DNA from: Salinisphaera dokdonensis
GTDB lineage: Bacteria; Pseudomonadota; Gammaproteobacteria; Nevskiales; Salinisphaeraceae
Direction: 5' to 3'
Assembly (NCBI RefSeq): GCF_040361215.1
Contig: NZ_APND01000001.1
Location: 1,211,651 to 1,275,650, forward strand
Length of the DNA: 64,000 bases
A model generated the notes under the pieces. It was not told the DNA's origin, ran no database searches, and saw only the letters and a program-made list of their open reading frames with translations. The position numbers and the translations under genes were made by a program. This document shows positions 44,729-53,382 of the stretch, one piece after another; the first letter of the stretch is position 1, and every line of letters starts with the position of its first letter.

Positions 44729-46723
44729 CTAGCGCATCAGGTACAGGAAGTGCAGATGCTTCTCGTACTGATCGAGAATATCGCCAATGAGCTGTTCCTC
44801 GCTGTAGCCCACGACGTTGTACTGCTGCCCGCCTTCGCGCAGGAAGACCTCGGCACGGTAGTGCTCGCGGGTCTTGTTCTTCTCCTCGCTACGGCCGAAC
44901 GCGCCCATGTAGAAGCTCGGTGCCGTGAAGCGGCGAGCACGCACGCCATAGACAAAGTCGATCTCGGCGCCATGATCCACATCAAGATAGCAGCGGTCGT
45001 CTTCGACGCTGATCTTGGTGCTCATGCCGCTGTCCTCGAACTGCTTCGCGACCGCGTCCATCGCAGGCTTGACCACATCACCGAGGAAGGTATCGACCTG
45101 CTTGCGCTGCGGCGATGTCACCAGCGTCTGCAGGCGATTCTGCCAGGTGCTGCCGCCGAAGCCAGCCACGTTGGACGGCGTATTCATCATGTGACGCATG
45201 CTGTCCTGCTTGACCGCTTCCACGCTGAGCGACTTGTACAGGCAGAAGGCCATGACCAGGAGCAGCACCGTGATCGGCAGCGCCGACGCGAGCGACGCCG
45301 CCTGCAAGGCGCCAATGCCGCCCGCCGCCAGCAGCACGATCGCCACCAGGCCTTCCAGCACGGCCCAGAATATCCGCTGCCAGACCGGCGGCTCGTTGCC
45401 ATCCTTGGCGGTGAGGATATCGATGACCAGCGAACCGGAATCCGACGAGGTCACGAAGAAGGTGATCACGAGCAACGTGCCGAGGATCGAGGTCACCCAC
45501 GTGAACGGAAACTGCTCGAGAAAGACGAACAGGGCCGTCGACGTGTTCTCGTTGACCGCGCCGAGCAGGTTGCCCGCGCCCTCGTTCATGATCATGTTCA
45601 GCGCGCCGTCACCAAACGCGGTGAGCCACAGGAAGGTCGCACCCACAGGCACCAGCAGCACACCCATCACGAACTCGCGGATAGTGCGACCACGCGAGAC
45701 ACGCGCAACGAACATGCCCACGAACGGCGACCAGGAAATCCACCACGCCCAGTAGAACAGCGTCCAGCCGCTCATGAAGCCGTCGGTGCCTTCATCCCCG
45801 GTATAGACGTAGGAATTGAAAGTCATGTCCACGATGGAGGACATGTAGTTACCGATGTTCTGCGTCAGCGACTCGAAGATGAACAGCGTCGGGCCCATCA
45901 CGATCACGAACAGCAGCAGCGCTGCCGCGAGCCAAAGGTTGAGCTCGGATACGCGACGGATACCACCATCCAGGCCGAGTACGACAGACGTCGTCGCCAG
46001 CGCGGTAATAATGGAGATGAGCACGATCTGGGAGGTCAGCCCTTCCGGCACATCGAACAGGAAGTTCAACCCGGAGTTGACCTGCTGGGCACCGAAGCCA
46101 AGAGAAGTCGCCACACCGAAGAGCGTGCCGAACACCGCGAGGATGTCCACGGCATTGCCGATCGGGCCGTAGATACGCTTGCCGATCAGCGGGTACAGCG
46201 CAGAACTCAAACGCAGCGGCAGATTCCGGCGAAAGCTGAAGTACGCCAGGCACAGACCGACGACCGCGTAGATCGCCCAGGCGTGCATGCCCCAGTGAAA
46301 GAAGGTGATCCGCATGGATTCGCGCGCGGCTTCTGCCGTTTCGCCGCCGCCCTGGGGCGGATTGGCGTAATGCAGCACCGGCTCGGCGACGCCATAGAAC
46401 ATCAGGCCGATGCCCATGCCCGCCGAGAACAGCATGGCGAACCATGAGATATAGCTGAAGTCCGGTTCGCTATGATCCGGCCCCAGGCGGAACTGCCCGT
46501 AACGGGAGACCGCGAGCATGATGCAAAAGATGAGATAGACGCCGACCGCGCCCAGATAGAGCCATCCGAACGTCTTGATCAGCCAGCTCTGCATGCCGCT
46601 GAAGACAGAATTCGCCGCGTCGGGGAAGAACGCGCCGAATACGACAAGCGCCCCGATCAGGATGACGGACGGAAAGAACACAGGCGGATTGATACCCGCC
46701 TTTACAGGTTCGCTATCACTCAT
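44729..46723 (-). CDS. betT: BCCT-family betaine/choline/carnitine-type transporter
   Basis: 664 residues with 12 membrane helices. The family signature WTLFYWAWWISWSPFVGMFV contains the Trp box for the trimethylammonium substrate, and ARVSRGRTIREFV follows. MGIGLMFYGVAEPVLHYANPP is the second hallmark. A C-terminal extension of about 130 residues follows the last helix, as in BetT choline carriers, and probably senses osmotic state. The ATG at 46723 is supported by the usual N-terminal helix. It complements the betaine synthesis genes at 58.8-60.6 kb. BetT is a best guess; betaine itself could be the substrate. Confidence 0.9.
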   Translation of the reverse strand: MSDSEPVKAGINPPVFFPSVILIGALVVFGAFFPDAANSVFSGMQSWLIKTFGWLYLGAVGVYLIFCIMLAVSRYGQFRLGPDHSEPDFSYISWFAMLFSAGMGIGLMFYGVAEPVLHYANPPQGGGETAEAARESMRITFFHWGMHAWAIYAVVGLCLAYFSFRRNLPLRLSSALYPLIGKRIYGPIGNAVDILAVFGTLFGVATSLGFGAQQVNSGLNFLFDVPEGLTSQIVLISIITALATTSVVLGLDGGIRRVSELNLWLAAALLLFVIVMGPTLFIFESLTQNIGNYMSSIVDMTFNSYVYTGDEGTDGFMSGWTLFYWAWWISWSPFVGMFVARVSRGRTIREFVMGVLLVPVGATFLWLTAFGDGALNMIMNEGAGNLLGAVNENTSTALFVFLEQFPFTWVTSILGTLLVITFFVTSSDSGSLVIDILTAKDGNEPPVWQRIFWAVLEGLVAIVLLAAGGIGALQAASLASALPITVLLLVMAFCLYKSLSVEAVKQDSMRHMMNTPSNVAGFGGSTWQNRLQTLVTSPQRKQVDTFLGDVVKPAMDAVAKQFEDSGMSTKISVEDDRCYLDVDHGAEIDFVYGVRARRFTAPSFYMGAFGRSEEKNKTREHYRAEVFLREGGQQYNVVGYSEEQLIGDILDQYEKHLHFLYLMR

Positions 46724-46768
46724 GCATCTTGCTTTACTCTGAAATTCCCTTTTTTATCTATAACACGA

Positions 46769-46788
46769 CTGTCGCCTATTAACGACAG
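46769..46788. promoter_or_regulatory. Inverted repeat upstream of the BCCT gene
   Basis: CTGTCG, eight AT-rich bases, CGACAG, 46-65 bases upstream of the carrier start and next to the possible -10 TATAGAT. It could be an operator; a regulator gene is not adjacent, so this is tentative. Confidence 0.3.
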
Positions 46789-46839
46789 CCGCAGCCCCCG
46801 GCAGCGCGTGCCGGATCGGTTATAGGACGGGAATTTCGG

Positions 46840-47436
46840 CTAGAACCGGATCGGTGTTCCGAACTGCTCGGTGAACACGAATTCGTCCAGCGGACGGCGG
46901 GCGCGCGGCTTGGTGTCCCGCTCGGTCAGCGCCTCGTTCATGTGCGCCGAAACCTCGCGGTAACCGATCGCAAGTGCCGTGAATACCTCAGCTTCTTCGG
47001 GCACCCCGAAGACCGTGCGTGCAGCCTCCGGATCGAGACCGATCATCTGATGCACGTGCAGCTTTCGGGTGGTCGCTTCGGTCACGAGATTGGCCGACGC
47101 GAGGCCCAGATCATGCTCGGCTGCCTTGTTCGGCTTGCCGTTCTTCACAAAGTTGCGAATCACCACGCCCAGCGCCAGAACGGGCGCATTCTGCGCCCAG
47201 GCCCGGTTGCCCTCGGCCAGGCATTCCACGATGCGCTCGTGGGTGCTGCCCGCGCCCTTCACGCCCACGATATAGCGCCACGGCTGTTCGTTGTAGGACG
47301 AAGGCGCCCAGCGGGCCGCCTCGAACAACGACGCCAGATCGGCAGCCGGCACCGGCCGGTCGCTGAACGCGTAGGGGCTCCAGCGCACCGCCAGGGTGTT
47401 ATGGATTCTGTGATCGGTTGCCGCATTCTTGCTCAT
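46840..47436 (-). CDS. Nitroreductase family protein
   Basis: 198 residues. FMN-dependent oxidoreductase fold: RWSPYAFSDRPVPAADLASLFEAARWAPSSYNEQPWRYIVGV (in parts: AARWAPSSYNEQPWRY) is the N-terminal FMN site. LGLASANLVTEATTRKLHVHQMIGLDPE (in parts) is the middle, and GTALAIGYRE-like sequence (FTALAIGYRE) closes the domain. Reduces nitro compounds, quinones or enones with NAD(P)H. It follows the WrbA gene by 40 nt on the same strand, so it is the last gene of the pirin-wrbA-nitroreductase unit. The ATG at 47436 has GCGGAGC upstream. Its substrate is unknown. Confidence 0.9.
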   Translation of the reverse strand: MSKNAATDHRIHNTLAVRWSPYAFSDRPVPAADLASLFEAARWAPSSYNEQPWRYIVGVKGAGSTHERIVECLAEGNRAWAQNAPVLALGVVIRNFVKNGKPNKAAEHDLGLASANLVTEATTRKLHVHQMIGLDPEAARTVFGVPEEAEVFTALAIGYREVSAHMNEALTERDTKPRARRPLDEFVFTEQFGTPIRF

Positions 47437-47476
47437 GGTCGCTCCGCTAGACGCTTTCTAAGCTTGTCGAACTGTG

Positions 47477-48079
47477 TCAGAGGTGCAGAGCAGTAGCCAC
47501 CCTGGCTACTTTTTCGCCCTGGTAGCGGGCGATGGCCAGCTCGTTCTCGCTGGGCTGGCGCGAACCATCGCCACCGGCATAGGTCGACGCGCCATAGGGG
47601 CTGCCGCCACGCAGTTCCGAGATATCGAACAGCTGCGGCGCGCCCGCATAGTCGACCGGCACGATCAACATGCCGTGATGGGCCAGCGTGTTCCAGAACG
47701 ACGTGATCGTGGTCTCGTTGCCCGCGCCGGTCGCGCTCGACGTGAACACGCTGCCGACCTTGTTGACCAGCTTGCCATTGGCCCACAGGCCACCCGTCTG
47801 GTCGAGGAAAGTGCGCATCTGACCGGCCATGTTGCCGAAACGCGTAGGCGTACCGAACACGATGGCGTCGTAGTCGGCGAGTTCGCCGGGCTCGGCCACG
47901 GCCGCGGTCTGATCCGTCTTGGCACCGGCCGCCTCGAGCGCCTCGGCGCTCATGGTTTCCGGCACGCGCTTGAGCGTCGCCTCGACGCTGTCCACGCCAT
48001 TGGCGCCATCGACGACCGCGTTGGCCAGCGTCTCGATATGGCCGTACATCGAGTAGTAGAGAACGAGAATCTTCTTCAT
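47477..48079 (-). CDS. wrbA: NAD(P)H:quinone oxidoreductase, WrbA type
   Basis: 200 residues. Flavodoxin-like fold: KKILVLYYSMYGHIETLANA binds FMN phosphate. The WrbA-specific insert FGTPTRFGNMAGQMRTFLDQTGGLW lies around residues 73-97 (in parts). SSATGAGNETTITSFWNTL and GASTYAGGDGSRQPSENEL complete it. Two-electron reduction of quinones prevents redox cycling. The ATG at 48079 starts the first strand; the frame is open further but lacks similarity. It lies 87 nt after the pirin gene and 40 nt before the nitroreductase gene. Confidence 0.96.
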   Translation of the reverse strand: MKKILVLYYSMYGHIETLANAVVDGANGVDSVEATLKRVPETMSAEALEAAGAKTDQTAAVAEPGELADYDAIVFGTPTRFGNMAGQMRTFLDQTGGLWANGKLVNKVGSVFTSSATGAGNETTITSFWNTLAHHGMLIVPVDYAGAPQLFDISELRGGSPYGASTYAGGDGSRQPSENELAIARYQGEKVARVATALHL

Positions 48080-48166
48080 AAAATGCTCCGTTGAAAACGA
48101 CGGCGACCAGGGCGGCCGCCGTGTGTTGTGTGTCACGCGGCGCCATCCCGGCGGCCGCGCATTGGA

Positions 48167-48871
48167 CTAGATATCGCGCAGATCGAACAGCAGGAAGTCG
48201 GCATCCGACAGCGCATCGAACACGAGCTTGAACTCGCCCTCGATACGCGCGCCATCGCCCGCGTGCAGCTGGGTGCCAGCCACCTCGATCGAACCCCGCG
48301 TCAACTGGACCCAGAACTGGCGCGGCGCGTTGACGTCGTGAATAACCTGCGCGCCCGCATCGAGCTGGCAGCGATAGATCACGGCGTCCTGGCAGATCGA
48401 AAGCGAACCATCGTGGCCGTCACCGGACACCACCGGCTGCAAGCGGTTATGCAGCTGTTCGTCGCCGAAATGGGCCTGGTCGTAGCGCGGCTCGATGCCA
48501 CGCTCGCCCGGAAACAGCCATATCTGCAGCGAGTGCGACGCCTGCTCGGCGGAGGCATTGAACTCGCTGTGCTGCACACCGCGCCCGGCGCTCATCACCT
48601 GCACATCGCCCGGCCGCATGGTCGAGCCGTTGCCCAGCGAGTCCTCGTGCGCCATCTCGCCGTCGAGCACGACGGTTACGATTTCCATGTCGCGATGGCC
48701 GTGGGTGGGAAAACCTGCGCCGGCCGCGACGTGATCGTCGTTGATCACGCGCAGATCGGACACGCCCATATGCGCCGGGTCGTGATAATCGCCGAAGGAG
48801 AAACTGTAGCGCCCCTGCAGCCAGCCGGCGTCGATCCGACCGCGTTCGTCCGAAGGTCTGACCTGAATCAT
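48167..48871 (-). CDS. Pirin family protein
   Basis: 234 residues. Bicupin with the metal site in GFPTHGHRDMEIVTVVLDGE (His, His and later His/Glu in AHEDSLGNG). The second cupin contains PRQFWVQLTRGSIEVAGTQLHAGDGARI (in parts). Pirins act as quercetin 2,3-dioxygenases or stress-linked redox proteins. The ATG at 48871 has a GAGTGAAG site; a GTG at 48880 is the alternative. It is the first gene of the pirin-wrbA-nitroreductase unit, divergent from a LysR regulator across a perfect palindrome. Confidence 0.92.
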   Translation of the reverse strand: MIQVRPSDERGRIDAGWLQGRYSFSFGDYHDPAHMGVSDLRVINDDHVAAGAGFPTHGHRDMEIVTVVLDGEMAHEDSLGNGSTMRPGDVQVMSAGRGVQHSEFNASAEQASHSLQIWLFPGERGIEPRYDQAHFGDEQLHNRLQPVVSGDGHDGSLSICQDAVIYRCQLDAGAQVIHDVNAPRQFWVQLTRGSIEVAGTQLHAGDGARIEGEFKLVFDALSDADFLLFDLRDI

Positions 48872-48951
48872 GATCTTCACTCTTGATAACCCAATGCGAT
48901 GACGTTACGACGCGCTCCCGAGCAATAAAAGCGAAGGGATTTGGCATACTC

Positions 48952-48968
48952 ATTCAAATAATTTGAAT
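48952..48968. promoter_or_regulatory. Perfect palindrome between the pirin unit and the LysR gene
   Basis: ATTCAAATAATTTGAAT: 8-bp arms around one base. It contains TCAAATAATTTGA, a T-N11-A LysR-type box. It stands 22 bases before the regulator ATG and 80 before the pirin start, so it can serve both promoters. AT-rich in a GC-rich surrounding. Highly likely the operator of the adjacent LysR protein. Confidence 0.7.
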
Positions 48969-48990
48969 ATTTTTTTGAAGCGGCCGTGAC

Positions 48991-49884
48991 ATGAGCCATC
49001 CCGTACGACTCGAAGCACTGGAAGCGCTCGACGCCATCGAACGCCACGGCAGCTTTGCAGCTGCGGCCGCCGCGCTGTACCGCGTGCCCTCCGCAGTGTC
49101 CTATACGATCAGCCAGCTTGAATCGGAACTCGGGATTGCCGTGTTCGACCGCAGCGGCCACCGAGCCGTGCTCACACCCGCAGGGCGACTACTGCTCGAG
49201 GAGGGACGACGCATCCTCACCGCGAGCCGCGAACTCGGCGCGGCAGCGCAGCGCCTGGCCGACAACTGGGAGCCCGAGCTGCGCCTGGCCGTGGACGGAC
49301 TGATCGCGCCGCATGAGCTTTGGGAAACCGTCGGGGCTTTTCATGCTGCCCATCCGGCGATCAACCTGCGCATGTCCGAAGAGGTACTTGGCGGCACCTG
49401 GGAGGCCTTGATCGAGGAGCGCGTGGATCTGGCTATCGGCGTGGCCGAGCCGCCGGCTGGCGCGGGCATCCGCCGGGCCCCGTTCAACGAAGTGGCATTC
49501 GTGTTCTGTTGCGCGCCGGATCATCCGCTCGCACGCGTCGAGCATCCTTTGGCCGAAGACGAACTACGCGACTGGCGGGCGATCGTCGTGGCCGACAGCG
49601 CCCGGCATCTATCCGCGCGCAGCGCCGGCCTGCTCGACGGCCAGCCGCGCCTGACGGTCACCACCATGCACAGCAAGATTCAGGCGATCGAACAGGGCAT
49701 CGGTGTCGGCCACTGTCCTGCGGCCTGGGCCGAGCCCTCACTGGCCAGCGGTCGACTCGTAGAACGCGCACTGGCCACGCCCCGCCCCATCCAGCACACC
49801 TATCTGCTGTGGCGCAGCGCGGCCCCCGGCCGTGCCCTGCAGTGGTTCATCGACCGACTGCAATGCCCGCCCGGATCAGGCTGA
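48991..49884 (+). CDS. LysR-family regulator of the pirin/wrbA unit
   Basis: 297 residues. N-terminal helix-turn-helix: VRLEALEALDAIERHGSFAA and ALYRVPSAVSYTISQLESEL. The effector domain starts near GNWEPELRLAVDGL-type sequence (NWEPELRLAVDG), typical of the YhaJ/PecT-like group. It is transcribed away from pirin-wrbA-nitroreductase and probably activates them in response to an electrophile or quinone; the effector is not evident. The gene's last 9 bases overlap the convergent MAPEG gene. The palindrome upstream suggests autoregulation. Confidence 0.92.
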   Translation: MSHPVRLEALEALDAIERHGSFAAAAAALYRVPSAVSYTISQLESELGIAVFDRSGHRAVLTPAGRLLLEEGRRILTASRELGAAAQRLADNWEPELRLAVDGLIAPHELWETVGAFHAAHPAINLRMSEEVLGGTWEALIEERVDLAIGVAEPPAGAGIRRAPFNEVAFVFCCAPDHPLARVEHPLAEDELRDWRAIVVADSARHLSARSAGLLDGQPRLTVTTMHSKIQAIEQGIGVGHCPAAWAEPSLASGRLVERALATPRPIQHTYLLWRSAAPGRALQWFIDRLQCPPGSG

Positions 49885-50292
49885 CTGCAGCAGCGCGACG
49901 ATCCAGTAGCCGAGGATGAGTACCTGCACCAGAAAGAAGGGGAAACGGGCGAAGAAGATCATCAGGTGATGCACCGAGATGATATGCGCCACCGACTGGC
50001 CGATACGAGCCAGCAGAAACCAGCCCGCCAGGCCCGCAGTGATCGACTCGGCGTCGGCAACCGCGGCTACGAGCACCACGGACGCAAAGATCGGCAGCAT
50101 TTCCAAGCAGTTGGCGTAGGCGCCCTCGACACGAGTCATGACCGCCGGCTGCTCGACCTCGTTGCCGCGCGTCCAGGCATCGGCCCGCTTGCGCATCGAA
50201 AGCACCAGCGGTATGCGATAAAAGATCATCGCGACAACCAGCAACAATGCCCAGCCGGCAAAGCCGGTCAACGCCCACAGCGACATACCCAT
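49876..50292 (-). CDS. MAPEG family membrane protein
   Basis: 138 residues with four membrane helices. The MAPEG motif RVEGAYANCLEMLPIFASVVLVA (in parts: RVEGAYANCLEMLPIF) contains the R/N/E glutathione-binding set, and LARIGQSVAHIIS follows. Relatives are membrane-bound glutathione transferases or of unknown role. The ATG at 50292 opens MGMSLWALTGFAGWALL. It converges on the LysR gene with a 9-bp overlap. In the neighbourhood of quinone-stress genes a detoxifying role is plausible but unproven. Confidence 0.88.
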   Translation of the reverse strand: MGMSLWALTGFAGWALLLVVAMIFYRIPLVLSMRKRADAWTRGNEVEQPAVMTRVEGAYANCLEMLPIFASVVLVAAVADAESITAGLAGWFLLARIGQSVAHIISVHHLMIFFARFPFFLVQVLILGYWIVALLQSA

Positions 50293-50360
50293 ATCGGTTC
50301 TCCCTTTTTATTATGTTTTTGTTCTGATCTGACCGCTGCGGCGCAACGGATCAGCCGCGG

Positions 50361-51158
50361 TCAGTTGATGCCGCGGGCTTCCTGTATGCGCTCGTAGGCA
50401 GCGCCGATCTCGCGGGTCTTTTCCTCGGCCATCTCGCGCATGCTCTCCGGCATGCCCTTGGAGGCCAGCTTGTCCGGATGATTCTGGCTCATCTGGCGAC
50501 GATAGGCTTTCTTGACCTCGCCATCGCTGGCCGAGGATTCCACCCCGAGCACCGCATAGGCCTGCTCGAGCTGTTCCTTCGGATCGATACCGGCCTTGGA
50601 GCCCATGCCGTCGCCCGAACCACCGCCTGCGGCGCGACCGGACAGCATCGCCTCGAGCTGGCGGATTTCCATGTCCGACAGGCCCAGACCACGCGCGACC
50701 CGCAGGATCATGTCGTGCTCGGCGGAGCTGATCTTGCCGTCGGCCGCGATCGCCGCGATCTGCACCTGCAGGAACATCTGGTGCAGCGCGCGCTGGCCGC
50801 GGGCGACCTTGCGGAAACGCTCGACCTCGGCGTCGAGATCGAACTCCGCGGCCTTGCCGCGATTGAACGATGCCCTGGCCTTGGCCTTTTGGTCGTCGGA
50901 CAGACGCAGCTTGGTGAACAGATCCTCGGCCACCTGGATCTCGTCGCGCGTGACCTGGCCGTCGGCCTTGCACAGCGCGCCCATGACGGCGAACGTGGAA
51001 TTGAGGAACTGGTCTCGGATGGTGCCGAGCGCGCCCTTGAGCAGGGTCATCGCAATCAGCTGCGCCCCCCAGTAACCGAGAACGCCGCCGAGCAGCGCGC
51101 CCGGCAAGCCCATGAACGAAGCGCCGGCAATGGCACCGATGATAATGGCGATAAGCAT
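50361..51158 (-). CDS. djlA: Co-chaperone DjlA
   Basis: 265 residues. N-terminal membrane segment (LIAIIIGAIAGASFMGLPGALLGG), a TerB-like helical domain (GALCKADGQVTRDEIQVAE to IAADGKISSAEHDMILRVA), a Gly/Ser-rich linker, and a C-terminal J domain. The J domain begins QAYAVLGVESSASDGEVKKAYRRQMSQNHPDKL (in parts) and has the HPD tripeptide. DjlA stimulates DnaK at the inner membrane. The ATG at 51158 gives the membrane anchor. Upstream are 175 bases to the divergent lipoprotein gene, with no clear regulatory motif. Confidence 0.95.
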   Translation of the reverse strand: MLIAIIIGAIAGASFMGLPGALLGGVLGYWGAQLIAMTLLKGALGTIRDQFLNSTFAVMGALCKADGQVTRDEIQVAEDLFTKLRLSDDQKAKARASFNRGKAAEFDLDAEVERFRKVARGQRALHQMFLQVQIAAIAADGKISSAEHDMILRVARGLGLSDMEIRQLEAMLSGRAAGGGSGDGMGSKAGIDPKEQLEQAYAVLGVESSASDGEVKKAYRRQMSQNHPDKLASKGMPESMREMAEEKTREIGAAYERIQEARGIN

Positions 51159-51333
51159 GCGCGGGATTCTACCTGCACCGCGCAGAAGCTGCCGAGCCAG
51201 CACGACATGCCGGGCGTCCGCCCGCGTCATGGAACTGTCATGCAAATGTCATCTTGCATGCGCATCGTGTGCGTCAGCTGCGCGCATCGACGCGCCTTTT
51301 TGTCACGATCCATGACGCCCCGGGGACCTTGCC

Positions 51334-52029
51334 ATGCCGCGTATCGATTCACGCCTGTTTGCCTGCCTGAGCCTGTTCGGGCTGCTCCTGCTCGCCAGTG
51401 GCTGCGCCAACGTGCGTCAGCTTGACAGCGGCAATAGCCAGGACGCGGCCAGCGCCGAACTGTTCGTGCCCTATCAATTCCAGGTACAGGCGATCGACGG
51501 CACGGTCCTGCGCGACAGCTTCAACAGCTTCGATGGCCGCGACCAGACCCTGCGCGTCGCCCCCGGCCAGCACGAGCTGGTACTGCGCTATTTCGACCTG
51601 ATCGAGAACACCACCGACCGCACCGATGATTATTCACGCGTGCTGTCGGAGCCGATCACGGTGACTTTCCAGGCCAGCGCCAACAGCCGTTATGCGGTCG
51701 TCGGCGAACGCCCGGAGACGCCGGCCGCCGGTGAAGCCTTCGCTGCCAATCCCGAGCTGGCAATCGAAAACCGCGGCAACGGCGAAACGGTGAGTGGCGA
51801 GATCGCCGTCGCCGAGCCGGAGGCCGAGACCATTCGCCGCGGCAACACCGTGTACGCGCCCGTCACCGAGGCATCGGCCGCAACCGGTGCGAGTGCCGCC
51901 CCCGGCCCACAACCGGCGCCGGAGAACGCCCCGCCGCAGTCGCTGCAGATGCTCAAGTACTGGTGGAACAGCGCCAGCCAGGCCGAGCGCGATCGCTTCG
52001 AGGCCTGGCGTACACAGGACGCCCAGTAG
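51334..52029 (+). CDS. DUF2057 (YccT/CsgI-type) lipoprotein
   Basis: 231 residues. Lipoprotein signal ending LLLASGCANV, then the DUF2057 domain: AELFVPYQFQVQAIDGTVL, RDSFNSFDGRDQTLRVAPGQHELVLRYFDL (in parts) and SEPITVTFQASANSRYAVV. A Pro/Ala-rich linker precedes the tail MLKYWWNSASQAERDRFEAW. Relatives include YccT, an inhibitor of curli assembly, but this copy is only a domain match. The ATG at 51334 is the likely start. It converges on the MATE gene with three bases between. Confidence 0.86.
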   Translation: MPRIDSRLFACLSLFGLLLLASGCANVRQLDSGNSQDAASAELFVPYQFQVQAIDGTVLRDSFNSFDGRDQTLRVAPGQHELVLRYFDLIENTTDRTDDYSRVLSEPITVTFQASANSRYAVVGERPETPAAGEAFAANPELAIENRGNGETVSGEIAVAEPEAETIRRGNTVYAPVTEASAATGASAAPGPQPAPENAPPQSLQMLKYWWNSASQAERDRFEAWRTQDAQ

Positions 52030-52032
52030 GCC

Positions 52033-53382
52033 TTAGCTCGTCAGTCGGTGACGCGCCAGCGCGTAGCCGACGATCCCCATCGCGAGATTGGCCACGGCTG
52101 CGGCGGCAAACACCGCCCACAAGCCGATCAGCCAGCCGCCGAGCGCAGCCAGTGGCACGAACAAGCCGAAGGTGCGGCCCAGCATGAGCGCGGTCGCCCG
52201 CATGGGCTGGCCGACCGCATTGAAGGCGGCATTCACACAGATCAGCACCCCGTAAGCGGCAAAAGTCGGCGGCACCCAACGCAGATAGGTCACGGCAGCC
52301 GCGCGGGTTTCGGGATCGGCCTCGAACAGGCCGGCGATCTGCGGGGCGAGCACAAACAGCACGACCGCGATCGCCGCGCCCCAGCCCAGGCAGAACAGCG
52401 CGCTGATACGCATCGCCGCACGCACGCGCCCTGCTTCGGACGCGCCCCAGTTCTGGCCGATCAGCGGGCCGAGCCCGGCGGTTAGAGCGAGCAGCGGCAC
52501 TACCGCAATCGCCTCGATTCGGGTCGCCACGCCGAAACCGGCGACGGCTGCCGGGCCAAAGCTCGCCACCACCGCGGTAACCACGGCCACCGCGATCGGA
52601 TTGACCATGTTGGTCGCCGCCGCCGGCAACGCAATTACCGCAACGCGCCGGGCGGACACGCGCAGATGCGTCCAGCGCGGAATCGCCCACACCACCAGAT
52701 TCATGCGGTAATGCAGCGCCGCGATGGCCAGACCGAAAGCCGCCGCACGCGCTGCCAGCGACGCGATCGCCGCGCCCTGCAGGCCAAGCGCCGGCACCGG
52801 GCCCAAGCCGAAGATCAGCAGCGGATCGAGTACGAAGTTCAGCGCCGCACTGCCGATCATGATCGCGCTAGGCAGCCGCGCGTTGCCACAGGCACGCATG
52901 GCGTTGTTGGCAATCATGGGCACGATCACGAACGGCGCGCCCAGATACCAGATCTGCATGTACTCGACGACCAGCGGCAAGGTTTCCGGCCCCGCCCCAA
53001 GCAACGAGAACAGCGGCTCGATGGTGGCCAGCCCGACCGCCATGAAGACCAGCACGATCGCCATGGCCAGCCACATGCTGTCGGTGGTCAGCCGCCGCAC
53101 CTCGTCATGATCACCCCGACCGACCGTGCGCGAGATGACCGACGCGGTGCCGATACCCAACCCGAGGGCAAGCGAAAACATGGTCATAACCACCGGAAAA
53201 GTGAACGACAGCGCGGCCAGCGGCGCGGTGCCCAGGCGCGCGACGAAAAAGGTATCCGCCACGTTGAAGGCAATCATCGCGAGAATGCCCCAGACCATGG
53301 GCAGCGACAGGGCAATCAGATGCCGTGCGATCGGCCCTTCGTCGAGTCGGGCGCCACCGCGAGCAGCTGCTGCGCGGCTCAC
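52033..53382 (-). CDS. MATE family efflux transporter
   Basis: 449 residues, 12 membrane helices in two MATE repeats. The first repeat starts IARHLIALSLPMVWGILAMIAFNVADTFFVARLG (in parts: LPMVWGILAMIAFNVADTFF). The second repeat starts VIALPAAATNMVNPIAVAVV, and ALTAGLGPLIGQNWGA is the typical loop. It exports cationic drugs using Na+ or H+. Its start overlaps the PdeM stop by 4 nt, so it is co-transcribed with the DNA repair cassette. Whether that is functional or fortuitous is unknown. Basic C-terminal tail ARHRLTS. Confidence 0.92.
   Translation of the reverse strand: MSRAAAARGGARLDEGPIARHLIALSLPMVWGILAMIAFNVADTFFVARLGTAPLAALSFTFPVVMTMFSLALGLGIGTASVISRTVGRGDHDEVRRLTTDSMWLAMAIVLVFMAVGLATIEPLFSLLGAGPETLPLVVEYMQIWYLGAPFVIVPMIANNAMRACGNARLPSAIMIGSAALNFVLDPLLIFGLGPVPALGLQGAAIASLAARAAAFGLAIAALHYRMNLVVWAIPRWTHLRVSARRVAVIALPAAATNMVNPIAVAVVTAVVASFGPAAVAGFGVATRIEAIAVVPLLALTAGLGPLIGQNWGASEAGRVRAAMRISALFCLGWGAAIAVVLFVLAPQIAGLFEADPETRAAAVTYLRWVPPTFAAYGVLICVNAAFNAVGQPMRATALMLGRTFGLFVPLAALGGWLIGLWAVFAAAAVANLAMGIVGYALARHRLTS

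Noticed and set aside
44750..46447. A 565-codon plus-strand frame across the BCCT gene
   Set aside because: Antisense to a full-length BCCT carrier with its Trp signature; no signal of its own.
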